NCBI RefSeq assembly: GCF_030269605.1
Contig: NZ_BSTQ01000002.1
Span: forward strand, 496,001 to 560,000
DNA from: Lentzea sp. NBRC 105346
GTDB lineage: Bacteria; Actinomycetota; Actinomycetes; Mycobacteriales; Pseudonocardiaceae
Length of the DNA: 64,000 bases
Direction: 5' to 3'
Positions 37,101 to 44,217 of the stretch are shown here, one piece after another. The notes under the pieces are model-generated. The model worked only from the letters and a program-made list of their open reading frames with translations. It searched no databases and was not told the origin of the DNA. Every line of letters begins with the position of its first letter. Position 1 is the first letter of the stretch. A program made the position numbers and the translations under genes.

Positions 37101-38048
37101 CCGCGCGAACTCCGCACCGGGGTGGTCCTGATGCTCGACGACACGCCGCAGGCTGTCGGCCACCGAAGCGACGACCTCCGTGAACGGCATGCCGGGATCC
37201 ACGTGGACCCGCAGCGGCAGCTGCGTCGCGCGCATCGCGGGCGTCGCGAGAGCAACGCCGCTCGAACGGCCGGCCGAAGTAAGCCCGAGGACCACATCCT
37301 CGGTACCGGACAACCGGTGCAGGTAGACGGCGGTCGCCGCGATCAGCACCGTCGACCAGGGCACCCGGTGCGCGGACAGGTCGGCCGACAGGGAAACACG
37401 CAAGGTTTTCGCGGAGGCGGGTGCGGCCAGGCTCACGGGCGCGGCGCACTGCGACAGCCAGAAGTCGCGGTCCAGCGCGAACTGCGGCGACGAGAGGTAC
37501 GCGGCCTCCTCGGCCACCAGGTCGTCCAGCGAGCCGAACGTCGACGGCGGTGGTTTCTGCCCGGCGACCAGAGCCGAATAGATCTCGGCCAGCCGCTGCA
37601 GATAAATCGTCTGTCCATAGCCGTCGAGCAGGATGTGGTGCACGCGGAATTGAAAGAAGTAGCGGGAAGGAGAAATACGGAACAGGGTGTGACCGAACAG
37701 CGGACCGTGTTCCAGATCCATCGGATCAGCAAGAAGTGCACGCATCCGGTCGTGTGCCGCATCCGGACCGTCAACGTCCACAATAGACAGATCGACATCG
37801 AAGAGTGGCTCGACGACCTGCCATGGGGTGCCGTCCTCGTCCGGGACGAACCGCGCCCACAGGGCCTCGGTCTCGGCGACCGCCTGCCGCACCGCCCGGC
37901 TCAGCAGTCGCGCGTCCAGCGAACCGTTGATGTCGAACCAGATCGCGCAGTTGAACTGCGCTTCGGCCGGACTGAGCTGCTGCGCGACCCACACCCCCGA
38001 CTGGGCGGCCAGCAGCGGCCGGCGGGTGGTACTGGTGTCGAACAACAT
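25134..38048 (-). CDS. Nonribosomal peptide synthetase NRPS-1 (C-A-T / C-A-T / C-A-T / C-A-T-E)
   Basis: 4304 residues from the ATG at 38048, chosen because AGGAG lies 9 nt upstream. The frame also extends to a TTG at 38075 without an SD. C1 (HHILLDGYG at about 135) has an EntF-like N-terminus ([16 protein letters not shown]), the kind that takes an acyl or aryl group from a carrier. A1 pocket is I-D-T-T-I-S-F-G-D, close to the beta-alanine code. A2 pocket D-F-W-N-I-G-M-V-H is threonine. A3 pocket D-A-F-W-L-G-G-T-F is valine. A4 pocket D-A-S-T-V-A-A-V-C is tyrosine or phenylalanine. T domains sit at about 904, 1894, 2865 and 3801. T3 and T4 carry GGDSI, the form usual before E domains, but only module 4 has E ([10 protein letters not shown] at about 3966, [15 protein letters not shown]). 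C2 holds an insertion (see repeat at 34891). The C-terminus with TPSDLL resembles a COM donor for NRPS-2. The product is X1-Thr-Val-D-Tyr/Phe. Confidence 0.97.
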   Translation of the reverse strand: MLFDTSTTRRPLLAAQSGVWVAQQLSPAEAQFNCAIWFDINGSLDARLLSRAVRQAVAETEALWARFVPDEDGTPWQVVEPLFDVDLSIVDVDGPDAAHDRMRALLADPMDLEHGPLFGHTLFRISPSRYFFQFRVHHILLDGYGQTIYLQRLAEIYSALVAGQKPPPSTFGSLDDLVAEEAAYLSSPQFALDRDFWLSQCAAPVSLAAPASAKTLRVSLSADLSAHRVPWSTVLIAATAVYLHRLSGTEDVVLGLTSAGRSSGVALATPAMRATQLPLRVHVDPGMPFTEVVASVADSLRRVVEHQDHPGAEFARRSAFSVVVNPMSFDHDVRFGSCVSTMHALPMAPVKDLMIYAYGRDTVEFEANPALYSAADLAAHASRFTAFVGALCSGREPVGQIPFLEDRQVVFDWNDTLVDVPDTTIPALFRAQVARTPDAVAVTFGDESLTYASLNLLSNRVAHALADVGPESVVALHMPRSLDLVIAVLGVLKAGAAYLPIDPEYPASRVEFLLADAAPAVVLRSLPVADVPSSDPVVPLRPSHPAYLIYTSGSTGRPKAVVGTHSALVNRLLWGAHEFPYDEPVLAKTSLSFIDGTTELLGPLLHGGHLVLSPSTSVDPDLVARHDIGRLTVVPSLLMTLLESRTPPACRLWISSGEALTAAHAARFASVLPDARLINFYGSTEVTGDCLFSTDVHIGRPIWNTRVYVLDKRLRPAPPGVVGELYVAGAGLARGYLRQPGLTASRFVACPFGGRMYRTGDLARWNRSGSLEFAGRADDQVKVRGFRIEPGEIEAALLSRVRRAVVVVRDERIVAYVVGSADGLREHAARLLPEHMVPTAFVELDELPLNPNGKVDRAALPAPEFAGRGRGPRTPQEEVLCGLFSEVLGVDHIGIDDNFFELGGHSLLATRFTNRVRAVLGIELPMRALFDTPTVAGLTLAAANPRPALTSQPRPDRIPLSFAQRRLWFLHQLEGPSATYLMPLALRLTGDLDADALWAAVADVVARHESLRTFFPTTTTDGEPEQVVVPVSEQPLGPRASLCAQSVPRGSDTFEPPQAQGRTVDSFSHPIVYDLAGEVPVRVELTKISETEHRLLVVVHHIVGDGWSMGPFLKDLATAYRARTEGKTPDWAPLPVQYADYTLWQRDALKNERDRQLKYWKERLAGLPELATLPMGGQRPAVASDRGARTGVSIAGNGIKELARREGATLFMVLHAALAALLTRLGVGNDIPIGTPIAGRTDAALDDLIGFFTNTLVLRTDTAGNPTFRELLHQVRETDLAAYANQDVPFEYLVEALNPARSRGHHPLFQIMLVLQNAGPAEIDLPGLEVEVEPVATGTTKFDLCLTLQETPHGLEGHFEYATDLFDATTIEAVKGYWERMLDAVIADPDVRIGDVELFDAVLPRPIETTPRTLLDLFPKQSQNTAITDEHGELSYVELNNRTNRLAHHLIERGAGPERIVALVMPRSKDLVVAILAALKSGAAYLPIDPDYPEERINTTLTDAAPVITLTEIPDTNGYPDTDPEVLVRPENPAYVIYTSGSTGRPKGVVIPHGNVVRLFEATDHWFGFGPDDVWTLFHSYAFDFSVWEIWGALLHGGRLVVVPKQVSRAPEEFAQLLRKESVTVLNQTPSAFYQLPRVDGLRYVIFGGEALDLRRAWVEGPALVNMYGITETTVHVTYFQVDRPRDGSIIGEPIPDLGVHVLDDRLKPVPPGVPGEMYVSGAGLARGYLNRPGLTAERFVACPFGPGRMYRTGDLARWNHENQLEYLGRSDDQVKIRGYRIELGEIEAAIPAPNKVIAKDDKVVAYVVGDTNGLREQLKAKLPSHMVPAKFVEIDKIPLTPNGKLDRNALPEPEFVAEGRAPRTPREELLCGLFAEVLNVERVGIDDDFFALGGHSLLATRLVSRIRAVLGLDIGVQSVFEAPTVAGIANAGNTAPRIEPMPRPDVVPLSFAQQRLWFLDRLEGPNAIYNVPLAVRFTGALDVVALQEALQDVVQRHESLRTIIVERDGVPSQLVTDLTPELQQVDVDPATLTSHRFDLTTELPIRAWLCGGNVLVVLLHHIAGDEWSIGPLWSDIATAYTARSTGNAPDWKPLPVQYADYALWQRDLPVAEQEAYWTKALENLPDHLELPTDRPRPAVASHEGATLDFEIGPELHAKLVTLARQSGTSLFMVLHAALAALLSALGAGTDIPIGSPIAGRTDDALDDLVGFFVNTLVLRTDTSGDPSFEELLGRVRSTALAAYAHQDLPFDRLVEVLNPERSLARHPLFQVMLTLRNAAETSFELPGLRVDLEPLPTHGAKFDLLLDFREGDGLHGQVGYATDLFDHDTVRMLTERLVRLLDAVTGDPRKPLSHIDLLDPDERRKLLTFKEHAVPDATLPELFAAQVARTPEHTAVVCGEETLTYEELNARANGLAHHLIERGVRPETPVALRMNRSTELIVAILAITKAGGAYVPVHESYPESRIELGLRETGAAIVLTGAEETGAQANEPQLTVDPDQIAYVMYTSGSTGTPKGIQITHRDVVELALDRRWDDGSAQRVLLHSPHAFDASTFELWVPLLRGGTVVVAPEDLARTIVEQRITAVWLTAGLFHVMAEREPEVFAGVRRVLAGGDVVSGNAVRRVLDHCPDTVVTNGYGPTETTTFATTYDVPRDHQGAVPIGSPLDNTRVYVLDAFLRPVPAGVVGELYIAGAGLARGYVNRPDLTAERFVACPFGPGRMYRTGDLVKWAGENLEFIGRADDQVKVRGFRIELGEIESVLAEIAQNVVIVRDGRLIAYVVSETDVRSWLAERLPEYMVPSLIVSVEALPLTANGKVDRATLPDPEIVVSDGAPRTEREELLCGLFASVLGLPRVGVDDNFFSLGGDSISTLRVVSGARDAGMLIRPKDVFEHKTPAGLAAAAGTDIPEAKPMSLNPEVLPLLPLQRGLLFHALYDADAPDVYVVQTVFEVTGDVSPLRARAERALRRHPHLAAAFDHEALVQVVPADVELPWAEIETDDLERTLAEDRARRFDPARPPLLRFTLIRTGGRRLLVLTNHHILLDGWSMPILLNELLTDELPEPVPFANYLAWLESQDQAASIEAWREALSGAQPTRIGDATPAVPELLEVAASEELTRGLTGLARRHGLTLSTVVQAAWAVLLGCLTNNDDVVFGATVAVRPPELPGSERLVGLCINTVPVRVRLTGTVREVLERLREQQTALLEHQYLDLAEIQREHGELFDTVTVFENYPIDQSDERIRFVGTHGGDVTHYPLSLLTVPGERLRFKLSHRPDLDANAIAARFLRVLQAFTDDSCPIIRLDLLDERERARLLVDWNDTGRALSGTVPELFRRQVATTPDNPAIVFEGGELSYVELNERVNRLAHHLIGLGVGPESVVALRFGRSVDMVVAMLGVMKAGGAYLPIDPDYPAERIEFMLRDAAPQVVLTELPELSGPVDEPAVDLRPEHPAYVIYTSGSTGTPKGVVVSHAGVPSLVASQVARFGVTSGSRVLQFASPSFDAAFSEVCMALLSGAALVIGPRDRLDDITHVTVPPSMLAAWTPEQLADVQTLVVAGDSVSAEVISRFSPGRRVINAYGPTETTVCATMSEPLVSGAPIGRPIANTRVYVLDAFLRPVPVGVTGELYVAGSGLARGYLRRPALTASRFVACPFGGRMYRTGDLVRWNRSGELEFVGRADDQVKVRGFRIELGEIEAVLAEIAQNVVVVRDGRLVAYVVSKADVRSWLAERLPEYMVPSVIVSLDALPLTPNGKVDRAALPDPEIVVSDGAPRTEREELLCGLFASVLGLPRVGVDDNFFALGGDSINTLRLVSGAREAGLLISPKDVFDRKTPAALAACAGDVVERAADAGAGELPATPIIHWLWERGGSIDDFHQSMVIRVPPTSAEDLTAALQKVVDHHDALRMRVRGRKLEITPPGSVEVTVRPATGGLAEEAKQALARLNPESGVMLQAVWFGSGCLLLVAHHLVVDGVSWRILLPDLQAAFEGRPLPRGGTSFREWARLLSKQDRRSELPLWTDVLRGPDPLLSVRPLTDQDTKAGSLTLTLPASVTRPLLTRVPELFHGRINDVLLTAFAVAVAQWRGEPGPVLVDVEGHGREADALGVPGVDLSRTVGWFTTIFPVRLDPGQLAWDEVTSGGVSLGQAVKQVKEQLRALPDNGLGYGVLRYLDAETGPALAGLPRPQLGFNYLGRFTVTDDHDWAPSSDATLLSGIEHGEMPLAHAIALDAATQDRPDGPELVAHWLFAADLFSAERIGELAGLWFAALEGLVTHAQRPEAGGLTPSDLLVPLSQAQIAMLESARRTKS
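34891..34958. repeat. 68-bp element with 8-bp terminal inverted repeats inside the NRPS-1 C2 domain
   Basis: GTGTCAGA at 34891-34898 and TCTGACAC at 34951-34958 are perfect inverted repeats that close a 68-bp segment rich in internal complementarity. It is read in frame by NRPS-1 (contributing residues around [19 protein letters not shown]), where the other C domains of the same protein have roughly 20-25 fewer residues. It lies in the loop before the catalytic HHIVGDG. I see no target duplication. It looks like a small palindromic or MITE-like element. Confidence 0.6.
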
Positions 38049-38199
38049 CCGCTCACACTCCTGTCGAGAGGGCAACGCGCCGGATGGGCGGTGTTGTTCT
38101 CTAGCGGGGTCAGGAGCGCGGTGCCGACCATTGTTCGCCCCAAGGAAACCAGGGCGCAGGCCGGTCAGCAGTAGAGCGTTTCCATGAGGCGGTAATCAC
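38049..38199. other. Spacer between ketosynthase and NRPS-1 genes
   Basis: This 151-bp gap is the only sizeable break in the biosynthetic strand, where the four downstream genes overlap. Apart from the NRPS-1 SD I see no clear promoter or hairpin, so NRPS-1 to racemase could be read from the ketosynthase promoter or from an unrecognised internal one. Confidence 0.45.
38058..38062 (-). promoter_or_regulatory. Ribosome binding site of NRPS-1
   Basis: On the minus strand this reads AGGAG, 9 nt before the ATG at 38048. It decides that ATG over the longer TTG-initiated frame at 38075. Confidence 0.7.
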
Positions 38200-39360
38200 T
38201 CAGGCCGGTGGCGCCAGCACGATTACCGAGTTGTGACCGCCCATTCCCAAAGAGGATTTGACGGTGATGCCGTCTGCCACCTGCGACGGTCCGTCGAGCA
38301 GGCGGGGATGTCCCGGTGCGACGACAGGTGGCGCGGGTAGGACGCCCCGGTCGTAGCCGAGGGCGGCAACGGCCACCTCGACCGCGGACGCCGCGCCCTG
38401 ACAGTGGCCGGTCATCGGTTTTACCGAGTACACCTCGGTTTCCGGGAACAAACGGTCCAGCACGGCGGCCTCGGCCCGGTCGCATTGGGCGGTACCGGGA
38501 CCGTGCGCGTTGAGGTAACGCACGGCGGACGCGGGTACGCGGGCGTTCTCCAGCGCGTCCTCGAAACAGGCTGTGATCTGTGAAAGGTTCGGGTCTATCG
38601 ATGTCACGTGGTAGGCGTCATGGGACATCGCGCCACCCAGCGTTGTCGCATATGGCCGATCGGCGCGCGACGAGAGCACGAAGGACACCGACGCCTCGCC
38701 CATGATGAAACCGCGGCTGCCCTGCTGGAACGGGCGGCACGCGTCGAACGGCTCCGCGTCGGCGATCGCGACGCCGAGCCGGACGAAGTGCGAGACGTTC
38801 TCCGGGGTCAGCGAAAGATCAGTCGCGACGAACACGACGTCGTCGACGATTCCGGCGTCCAGCCAGGACTTCGCGGTGATGAGGCCCGCGTTGCCGGACG
38901 CGCACATGGCCGACACGTTCATCGCCGGACCGTGGAACCCGTACTCCTGCATGAAGGTGGACATCGGCGTGGACGGCATCAGCGCCAGGTAGTCGTGTAC
39001 GGACAGAGATCCGCCACGGGTGGTGTAGAACTCGCGCCACAGGTCGACCTCGCCGAGCACGACGGCGTGCAGGAGGCCGACGCGACGACCCGGCCGCCAG
39101 CCGCGGTCGGCGGCGTCGTGGATCGCTTCGCGGGCCGCGGCGCGCATGGCCTGGGCGAACCGGCTCGGTCCGTCCTGGAGGTCACCGCCGTCGTCGGACA
39201 CACAGGCGGCCCACACGGTGTCGCCGGGATGTTCGGCCAGTCCGGACACGATGCTGGCCGCGGGTTTTCCGCTCATCAGACCGTTCCACAGCGGTTCGCG
39301 GCCCCAGCCGTACCCGCTGACGACTCCGATTCCGCAGATCGGCATGCCCTGCACGGTCAT
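38200..39360 (-). CDS. Free-standing beta-ketoacyl synthase (KAS II / FabF-like fold)
   Basis: 386 residues from the ATG at 39360, chosen because GAGGGGGAG sits 4 nt upstream. A longer frame runs to a GTG at 39390 with no convincing SD. The thiolase-fold triad is complete: C153 in SAMCASGNAG, H286 in NAHGPGT (usually HGTGT) and H319 in KPMTGHCQGAAS. The C-terminal SSLGMGGHNSVIVL matches the usual KS end. It lacks the long KS-AT linker and DTACSSS context of modular KSs, and no chain-length factor, ACP or KR lies beside it. It is the first gene of the biosynthetic strand, 151 nt before NRPS-1. Possible roles are making or loading the acyl starter for the PKS, or acylating a carrier-bound intermediate. 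The sequence alone does not decide between them. Confidence 0.88.
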   Translation of the reverse strand: MTVQGMPICGIGVVSGYGWGREPLWNGLMSGKPAASIVSGLAEHPGDTVWAACVSDDGGDLQDGPSRFAQAMRAAAREAIHDAADRGWRPGRRVGLLHAVVLGEVDLWREFYTTRGGSLSVHDYLALMPSTPMSTFMQEYGFHGPAMNVSAMCASGNAGLITAKSWLDAGIVDDVVFVATDLSLTPENVSHFVRLGVAIADAEPFDACRPFQQGSRGFIMGEASVSFVLSSRADRPYATTLGGAMSHDAYHVTSIDPNLSQITACFEDALENARVPASAVRYLNAHGPGTAQCDRAEAAVLDRLFPETEVYSVKPMTGHCQGAASAVEVAVAALGYDRGVLPAPPVVAPGHPRLLDGPSQVADGITVKSSLGMGGHNSVIVLAPPA

Positions 39361-39632
39361 TTCGCTCCCCCTCACCTCGAGAGCTGACACCGCCCGCCGG
39401 CGAACTCACAGAAGCAAACTCACCCAGAAGCGAACTCATACAGCGCGATCCGCCGAAGAGAGCAACCGTTGACGTGCTGTTCAAGGGCAGGCGTGACCAT
39501 GGTAACCGCGATGACACACGAGTAGGCACATCCGCTTCCAGTGGTCCACCATGGACGCGGTCCGATATAACGGCACACCGTGGACGCATCAGACGGGTGG
39601 GAATTACGTCCTCGATGTAGTACTACTCCCCG
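39361..39632. promoter_or_regulatory. Divergent intergenic region upstream of the biosynthetic strand
   Basis: 272 bp separate the ketosynthase ATG from the PAS-GGDEF-EAL ATG. Next to the ketosynthase lie three heptamers, CGAACTC / CAAACTC / CGAACTC (39401, 39415, 39431), in CAGAAGC-type surroundings. Further out are a near-perfect palindrome, GTGACCATGGTAAC (39493-39506), and a TTGACG (39469) facing the plus strand without a matching -10. It must hold the promoter of the biosynthetic operon, but I cannot fix a -35/-10 pair. Confidence 0.5.
39365..39373 (-). promoter_or_regulatory. Ribosome binding site of the ketosynthase gene
   Basis: On the minus strand this reads GAGGGGGAG, ending 4 nt before the ATG at 39360. 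It favours that start over the GTG at 39390. Confidence 0.65.
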
Positions 39633-42404
39633 ATGGCGCCACCACGAATCGGACCTGACTACGGGCCTGGGGGCCACGCGGTGAAGGAGCTCATGGGCGA
39701 CGCCGAGTTCGACCAGGAGGTCCTCGTCGAACTCGCGCTCTCGGCCGGGTCGGCCGTGGTGTGGTGGTACGACTTCGCTTCCGACGGTGTGGCCTGGCTA
39801 TCCGGTCTGGACGACATGCTGGGCCTGTCCGGCTCGGACGAACCGGTGGTGCGCGCCCGCCTCGCGGACCTGATCGCGCCGCTGACCGTCGCCGCGAAGG
39901 CGGCCGCGGTGTGGCAGACCTTCGAGCTGGAGCAGGAGTGCAAGACCCCGGCCAACGAGGTCCGGTGGATCCTGTTCCGGGCCAGGGTGTCCGAGCACGA
40001 CGGCAAACGCACCCTGCTCGGTGTCGCGAGCGACGTGACGAGCCAGCGTCTGCAGCAGCAGGCGCTGACCGATCTGGCCGACCGGTACCGGCTGCTGATC
40101 GAACTGTCGCCGGACGCGATCGTGGTGCACGAGGCCGGGCACGTCGTGTACGCGAACCCGGCGGCGGTGCGGTTCGTGCACGCGAGGTCCGACGCCGAGA
40201 TCCTCGGCCGGCCGATCACCGACTTCGTGCACGCGGACTCGGTTCCGCAGATGTTGCAGCGCATTTCGGAGCTGAACGCGCCGGGTGCGGCGAGCGAACC
40301 CGCCGAGGCCGTGCTGCTGCGGTTCGACGGCGGCACGATCGACATCGAGTCCGTCTCGGTGCGCACCACCTGGGAGGGCCGCCCGGCGTTCCAGGTGATC
40401 ATGCGGGACGTCACCGCGGCCAAGGCCGCCGCGGCGGCGGTGCACTACCAGGCCGCGCTGGTCGCCCACGTCAGCGACGCGTTGATCGCGACCACCGCGA
40501 ACGGTGTCGTCACCAGCTGGAACCCGAGCGCCGAGCAGGTGTACGGGTATTCGTCCGCCGAGGCGATCGGCCGGCCGATCCACCGTGTGGTCGGCGCGTC
40601 GCTGGACCCGTCGTCCGTGCTGGAGGGCGGCGGGGTCGTGCAGACCGTGCACAGCCGGTCCGACGGCAGCGCCCTCGCGGTGCGCGTGTCGGTGGCGCGG
40701 ATGGACGACGGGTACGTGCTGATCTGCGCGGACGAGACCGCGCGCCGCCGCGCCGAACAGCACTTCACCACGGTCGTCGCCGCCATCGAGGAAGGCGTGA
40801 TCGTGATCGGGCCGTCCGGTCTGGTCGAGTCGGTGAACCCGGCGGCCGAGCGGATTCTGGGGATCCACGAGGAGATCGCGGTCGGCACGCCGATCACCGC
40901 GGCCGCGTTCTTCGACGAGACCGGCGCCCTGGTGCCGCCGTCGAACTATCCGTCGGTCCACACGCGGCTGACCGGGCAGCCGCAGCACGGCCGGATCGTC
41001 CGCGTGGATCGGCCGGGTAAGGCGAGCATCTGGCTGTCGGTCAGCAGCCGCGCCCTGACGCCCGGCTCCCTGCCGTCGGCGGTCGTCGTGTCGTTCACCG
41101 ACATCACCGAGCGCCGGATGATCGACGGCCGGCTGGAGCACGAGGCCACGCACGACGCGCTGACCGGGTTGTTCAACCGGACGGTGACCATCGACCGGCT
41201 CAGCCCGAGCGCCCGCGGCCACCGCTCCGGCCACACCGCGGTGCTGTTCATCGACCTGGACAAGTTCAAGGTCATCAACGACTCGCTCGGCCACAGCGTC
41301 GGCGACGAGGTGCTCAAGGTCATCGGCACGCGGCTGACCCGCAGCGTCCGCCGCGGTGACGTCGTCGGCCGGCTCGGCGGCGACGAGTTCGTGGTCGTCG
41401 CGTACGGGATCATCAGCAAGGCCGAGGCCACGGCGCTCGCCGACCACATCCGCGCCGAGCTCAACAGACCCATCGAGCTGGAAGGCCGCAACCTGCACGT
41501 CGACGCAAGCATCGGCATCGTGATCGCGGCGCCGGAGGACACCCGCGGCGGCGCCGACCTGCTGCGCGACGCGGACCTGGCGATGTACGAGGCGAAGACG
41601 CGCGGCCGCGGCCGGCACGCGTTCTTCGACGTCGACCTGCGCGAACGCACCCAGCGCCGGCTGCAGCTGGAACAGGACCTGCGTGAGGCGCCGCGCACCG
41701 GCCAGCTGTGGCTCGCCTACCAGCCGATCGCCGACCTGCGGACCGGTGAGATCAACACGGTCGAGGGCCTGCTGCGGTGGACGCACCCGTCGTACGGCCC
41801 GATCTCGCCCAGCGAGTTCATCCCGCTGGCCGAGGAGAGCGATCTGATCAACATCGTGGGCGCGCACATGCTGTACGCCGCGTCCGCGGAGATCGTCTCC
41901 CTGCGGTCCACGACGAAACCGGACCTGCAGCTGACGGTCAACCTGTCGGCGCGCCAGCTGGACGACCCGTTCCTGGTGCCCGCCGTGCGCAACGTCCTGC
42001 GCACCACGGGCCTGCCGCCCAGCGCGGTGTGCCTGGAGATCACCGAGAGCGCCCTGATGCGGGAACCCAAGCTGGCCGCCCGCACGCTGGCGGCGTTGCG
42101 CGACCTCGGTGCCCGTCTGGCGATCGACGACTTCGGCACCGGCTACTCGTCGCTGGCGCAGCTGCTGACGTTGCCGCTGGACACCCTCAAGATCGACCGC
42201 ACGTTCGTGTCGGGACTGGGTTCCTCCGAGGACGCCGAGGCCATCGTCACCAGCATCATCGCCATGGCGCACGCCGTCGACCTGACCGTGGTCGCCGAAG
42301 GGGTCGAGGACACCGTGCAGCTCGACATCCTGCGTCAGCTCAACTGCGACCAGGCGCAGGGCTTCCTGGTCGGTCGTCCCATGCCGTCGTCGGAACTGTT
42401 CTAG
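39633..42404 (+). CDS. PAS-PAS-PAS-PAS-GGDEF-EAL cyclic-di-GMP signalling protein
   Basis: 923 residues from ATG 39633. No good SD precedes it; GTG 39681 or ATG 39693 are alternatives. The first ~500 residues hold about four PAS-like repeats (for example SPDAIVVHEAGHVVYANPAA, DALIATTANGVVTSWNPSAE and EEGVIVIGPSGLVESVNPAA). These are followed by a GGDEF domain with an intact GGDEF motif and an upstream RxxD inhibitory site (RRGD, five residues before). The EAL domain has EGL instead of EAL, but keeps NLSARQ, EITES, DDFGTGYSS, KIDRTF, AEGVE and QGF. There are no membrane segments or signal peptide, so it is a cytosolic sensor able in principle both to make and to degrade c-di-GMP. It is divergent from the biosynthetic ketosynthase and convergent with the HTH gene, sharing CTAG at the stops. 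Confidence 0.93.
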   Translation: MAPPRIGPDYGPGGHAVKELMGDAEFDQEVLVELALSAGSAVVWWYDFASDGVAWLSGLDDMLGLSGSDEPVVRARLADLIAPLTVAAKAAAVWQTFELEQECKTPANEVRWILFRARVSEHDGKRTLLGVASDVTSQRLQQQALTDLADRYRLLIELSPDAIVVHEAGHVVYANPAAVRFVHARSDAEILGRPITDFVHADSVPQMLQRISELNAPGAASEPAEAVLLRFDGGTIDIESVSVRTTWEGRPAFQVIMRDVTAAKAAAAAVHYQAALVAHVSDALIATTANGVVTSWNPSAEQVYGYSSAEAIGRPIHRVVGASLDPSSVLEGGGVVQTVHSRSDGSALAVRVSVARMDDGYVLICADETARRRAEQHFTTVVAAIEEGVIVIGPSGLVESVNPAAERILGIHEEIAVGTPITAAAFFDETGALVPPSNYPSVHTRLTGQPQHGRIVRVDRPGKASIWLSVSSRALTPGSLPSAVVVSFTDITERRMIDGRLEHEATHDALTGLFNRTVTIDRLSPSARGHRSGHTAVLFIDLDKFKVINDSLGHSVGDEVLKVIGTRLTRSVRRGDVVGRLGGDEFVVVAYGIISKAEATALADHIRAELNRPIELEGRNLHVDASIGIVIAAPEDTRGGADLLRDADLAMYEAKTRGRGRHAFFDVDLRERTQRRLQLEQDLREAPRTGQLWLAYQPIADLRTGEINTVEGLLRWTHPSYGPISPSEFIPLAEESDLINIVGAHMLYAASAEIVSLRSTTKPDLQLTVNLSARQLDDPFLVPAVRNVLRTTGLPPSAVCLEITESALMREPKLAARTLAALRDLGARLAIDDFGTGYSSLAQLLTLPLDTLKIDRTFVSGLGSSEDAEAIVTSIIAMAHAVDLTVVAEGVEDTVQLDILRQLNCDQAQGFLVGRPMPSSELF

Positions 42405-42925
42405 CCGGGCATGTTGCGCGCGAGGGCGGTCACCGCAGGCAGCACCTCGATGAGCTGGACCTGAACCAGCTCAACGGCTTCGTCCGGGTCGCGCACCGGC
42501 TCGACCAGTTCGCGCAACAACGAGCCGACGACGTCGTTCGCGCACCGGTCGATCTCCGGCACGAGCTCGCGCAGCTGGTCGGCGGCCTTGTCGAGCAGCT
42601 CGAACCGGGTCGACTCCTCCAGCATCAACGCCACCAGCCGCAGCACGCGCCGGCACGTGCGCAGCGCCAGCGCCCTGGTCGCACCCGTCTGGCCGCCCTG
42701 CAGCCCGAGCCGTGACCGCACCCGTTCGATCCAGGGCGCGACCGTCTCCGCGCGCCAGATCGGGCCGGACGCGAGCTCCGCGTCCGGGTCCGGCATGCCA
42801 TGCGACCTGCGTCGCCGCCACACCGCCACCAACTGCCTGCTCAGGCCCAGCGCGTCCGCGATCTCCGCGATTCCGTAGAACTCCCCCACGCCTCGACTGT
42901 AACCTGAGACAACATCATCTGTCAT
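42401..42925 (-). CDS. Small helix-turn-helix protein
   Basis: 174 residues from ATG 42925. The frame is open further upstream but only as a shadow of the neighbouring gene. The N-terminal part, FYGIAEIADALGLSRQLVAVWRRR followed by IWRAETVAPWIERVR, reads as a MerR/AlpA-excisionase-like winged helix that binds DNA. Residues 85-174 form long Leu/Val/Asp/Glu-rich helices, perhaps a dimerisation or sensing bundle. The start lies 1 nt after the stop of the ricin-lectin lipoprotein gene, so the two are cotranscribed and probably coupled. Its target is unknown; autoregulation of this little operon is the simplest guess. Confidence 0.75.
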   Translation of the reverse strand: MTDDVVSGYSRGVGEFYGIAEIADALGLSRQLVAVWRRRRSHGMPDPDAELASGPIWRAETVAPWIERVRSRLGLQGGQTGATRALALRTCRRVLRLVALMLEESTRFELLDKAADQLRELVPEIDRCANDVVGSLLRELVEPVRDPDEAVELVQVQLIEVLPAVTALARNMPG

Positions 42926-42926
42926 C

Positions 42927-43742
42927 TCACATGACACTCCAGCGCTGGTTCGCTCCGCCGTGGCACGGAAACTGCTGCAGCACACCGTGATCGCCCAGCG
43001 CTCCCGCCCGGATGTCGAGACACATCCCGCTGTGCCTCGCGACGATGCCGGTGGGCCAGATGCTCCACTGCTGGTTCGTCCCGTCGTGGCACTGGTACTG
43101 CTGGACGATCTCCCCGGCGTTGTGGCTCGCGTACGGGACGTCCAGGCACTTCCCGGTCGCGACCGACTTGATCCGGTAGTAGCCGTCGCTCGTCTGCTGC
43201 AACAGCCACCGCTGGTTCGGCGCACCGTGGCAGGTGTACTGCTGGAGGTTCACGTGGTCGGAGGGGTCGGCGAACGGGATGTCCAGGCACAACCCGCTGT
43301 GCTCCACCCTCAGCGTGTACTCGACCGGACCCGACGGACACGTCTCGCCTCGGGCGACGACGGTGATCCGCGTGGCGGTGTCGATGGCGCTCACCACGAC
43401 GGCGTGGTTGCCCGTGTCGGGCAGCACCTCGGCCTGTCCCGACACGCACACCTTGACGTCCTCACTGCCGACGTCCAACCGGTACCGGCTCTGCACCGAC
43501 TCGCCGCCCGAGTAGTGGTTGATCGCCAGCACGGTCTGCGACGACGACCCGGACAGCGACGTCTTCGCCGCCACCTCGAACTTGAAGGTGCCGATCGGAG
43601 TCACGATCTGCGTGGTCCGCGATACCGCGATGTCCCCGTTGGCGCTCAACGAGAACTCGACGGGGAGCCCGGTCGGCTGGTACTTGACCGTGGGCTCACA
43701 GGCCGCGAGAACCAGCAGGGCGGCGAGGACCAGCGCTCTCAT
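42927..43742 (-). CDS. Lipoprotein with C-terminal ricin-type beta-trefoil lectin domain
   Basis: 271 residues from ATG 43742, chosen because MRALVLAALLVLAACEP is a clean lipoprotein signal peptide with lipobox LAAC. The longer frame to 43784 uses a TTG and adds arginine-rich sequence. Residues about 17-140 form a beta-rich region with no family that I recognise. Residues about 145-271 contain three QxW-type trefoil repeats (GLCLDIP...NQRWLL, GKCLDVP...NQQWSI, GMCLDIR...NQRWSV), each with a paired Cys, which is the RICIN fold that binds galactosides or other glycans. It would be anchored on the outer face of the membrane. The stop is 1 nt before the HTH start. Confidence 0.85.
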   Translation of the reverse strand: MRALVLAALLVLAACEPTVKYQPTGLPVEFSLSANGDIAVSRTTQIVTPIGTFKFEVAAKTSLSGSSSQTVLAINHYSGGESVQSRYRLDVGSEDVKVCVSGQAEVLPDTGNHAVVVSAIDTATRITVVARGETCPSGPVEYTLRVEHSGLCLDIPFADPSDHVNLQQYTCHGAPNQRWLLQQTSDGYYRIKSVATGKCLDVPYASHNAGEIVQQYQCHDGTNQQWSIWPTGIVARHSGMCLDIRAGALGDHGVLQQFPCHGGANQRWSVM

Positions 43743-43814
43743 CCGCGGCAACCTACGTCCGAACGACCCAGGCCGGGTGATCAAGGAATGCCGGGCGATA
43801 AGGAAACCCGATGA

Positions 43815-44192
43815 TCATTCCTCGTAGTACTCGGCGTACCACTCCGCCTGCCGCGAAACCGAGAAGTCCTCGAAGTCACCCGACTCGACGCACAACTTCA
43901 GGTAGTCGAGCGCCTCGCCCTCGAGGTGCGCGAGGGTCGCCTCAAGACCCGCGCCGCACAGGAGCTGGACGTCGATCGAGCAGTGGGCGTCCCAGCCGGA
44001 CTCCTTGGCCTCCCAGATCAGCGGCGCGTCCTCGAGTGAGCCGTTGAGGAAAAGCTGAACGCAGCACAGCTTCATCAGGCCGACGTCGGGTTCCGGCTCG
44101 CGCATCTCCCGCGTGAGGATGCCGCGCACCTCGTCCAGCTGCGCGCCCGTGGGTCTCAGGCCGTACTTCTCCAGCAGATCGTCCTCGGTCAT
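43815..44192 (-). CDS. Conserved-looking small acidic protein of unknown function
   Basis: 125 residues from the ATG at 44192 (MTEDDLLEKYGL). In-frame ATGs at 44207 and 44219 are equally possible, and none has an SD. The protein is acidic and mostly helical, has four cysteines (including CC in LMKLCCVQLF), and ends in AEWYAEYYEE. There is no signal peptide or membrane segment. I do not recognise the family; the helical-repeat look (DVQLLCGAGLEATLAHL, ALDYLKLCVESGDFEDF) suggests a TPR- or ankyrin-like immunity or adaptor protein, but that is only an impression. It is divergent from the NACHT gene, whose ATG at 44218 overlaps the longest possible start here (CATG). Confidence 0.6.
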   Translation of the reverse strand: MTEDDLLEKYGLRPTGAQLDEVRGILTREMREPEPDVGLMKLCCVQLFLNGSLEDAPLIWEAKESGWDAHCSIDVQLLCGAGLEATLAHLEGEALDYLKLCVESGDFEDFSVSRQAEWYAEYYEE

Positions 44193-44217
44193 CGGCAGAT
44201 CATGCATGCTGTGATCC

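Noticed and set aside
38495..38525. HGPGT in the free-standing ketosynthase as a loss of the active site
   Set aside because: The catalytic His is retained; only a neighbouring Thr is changed to Pro.
41760..41790. EGL instead of EAL as proof of a dead phosphodiesterase
   Set aside because: The metal-binding Glu and the other EAL-domain residues are intact, so activity cannot be excluded.
42926..43225. N-terminal extension of the HTH protein
   Set aside because: The extra residues are a Ser/Arg/Thr-rich out-of-frame reading of the ricin-lectin gene.
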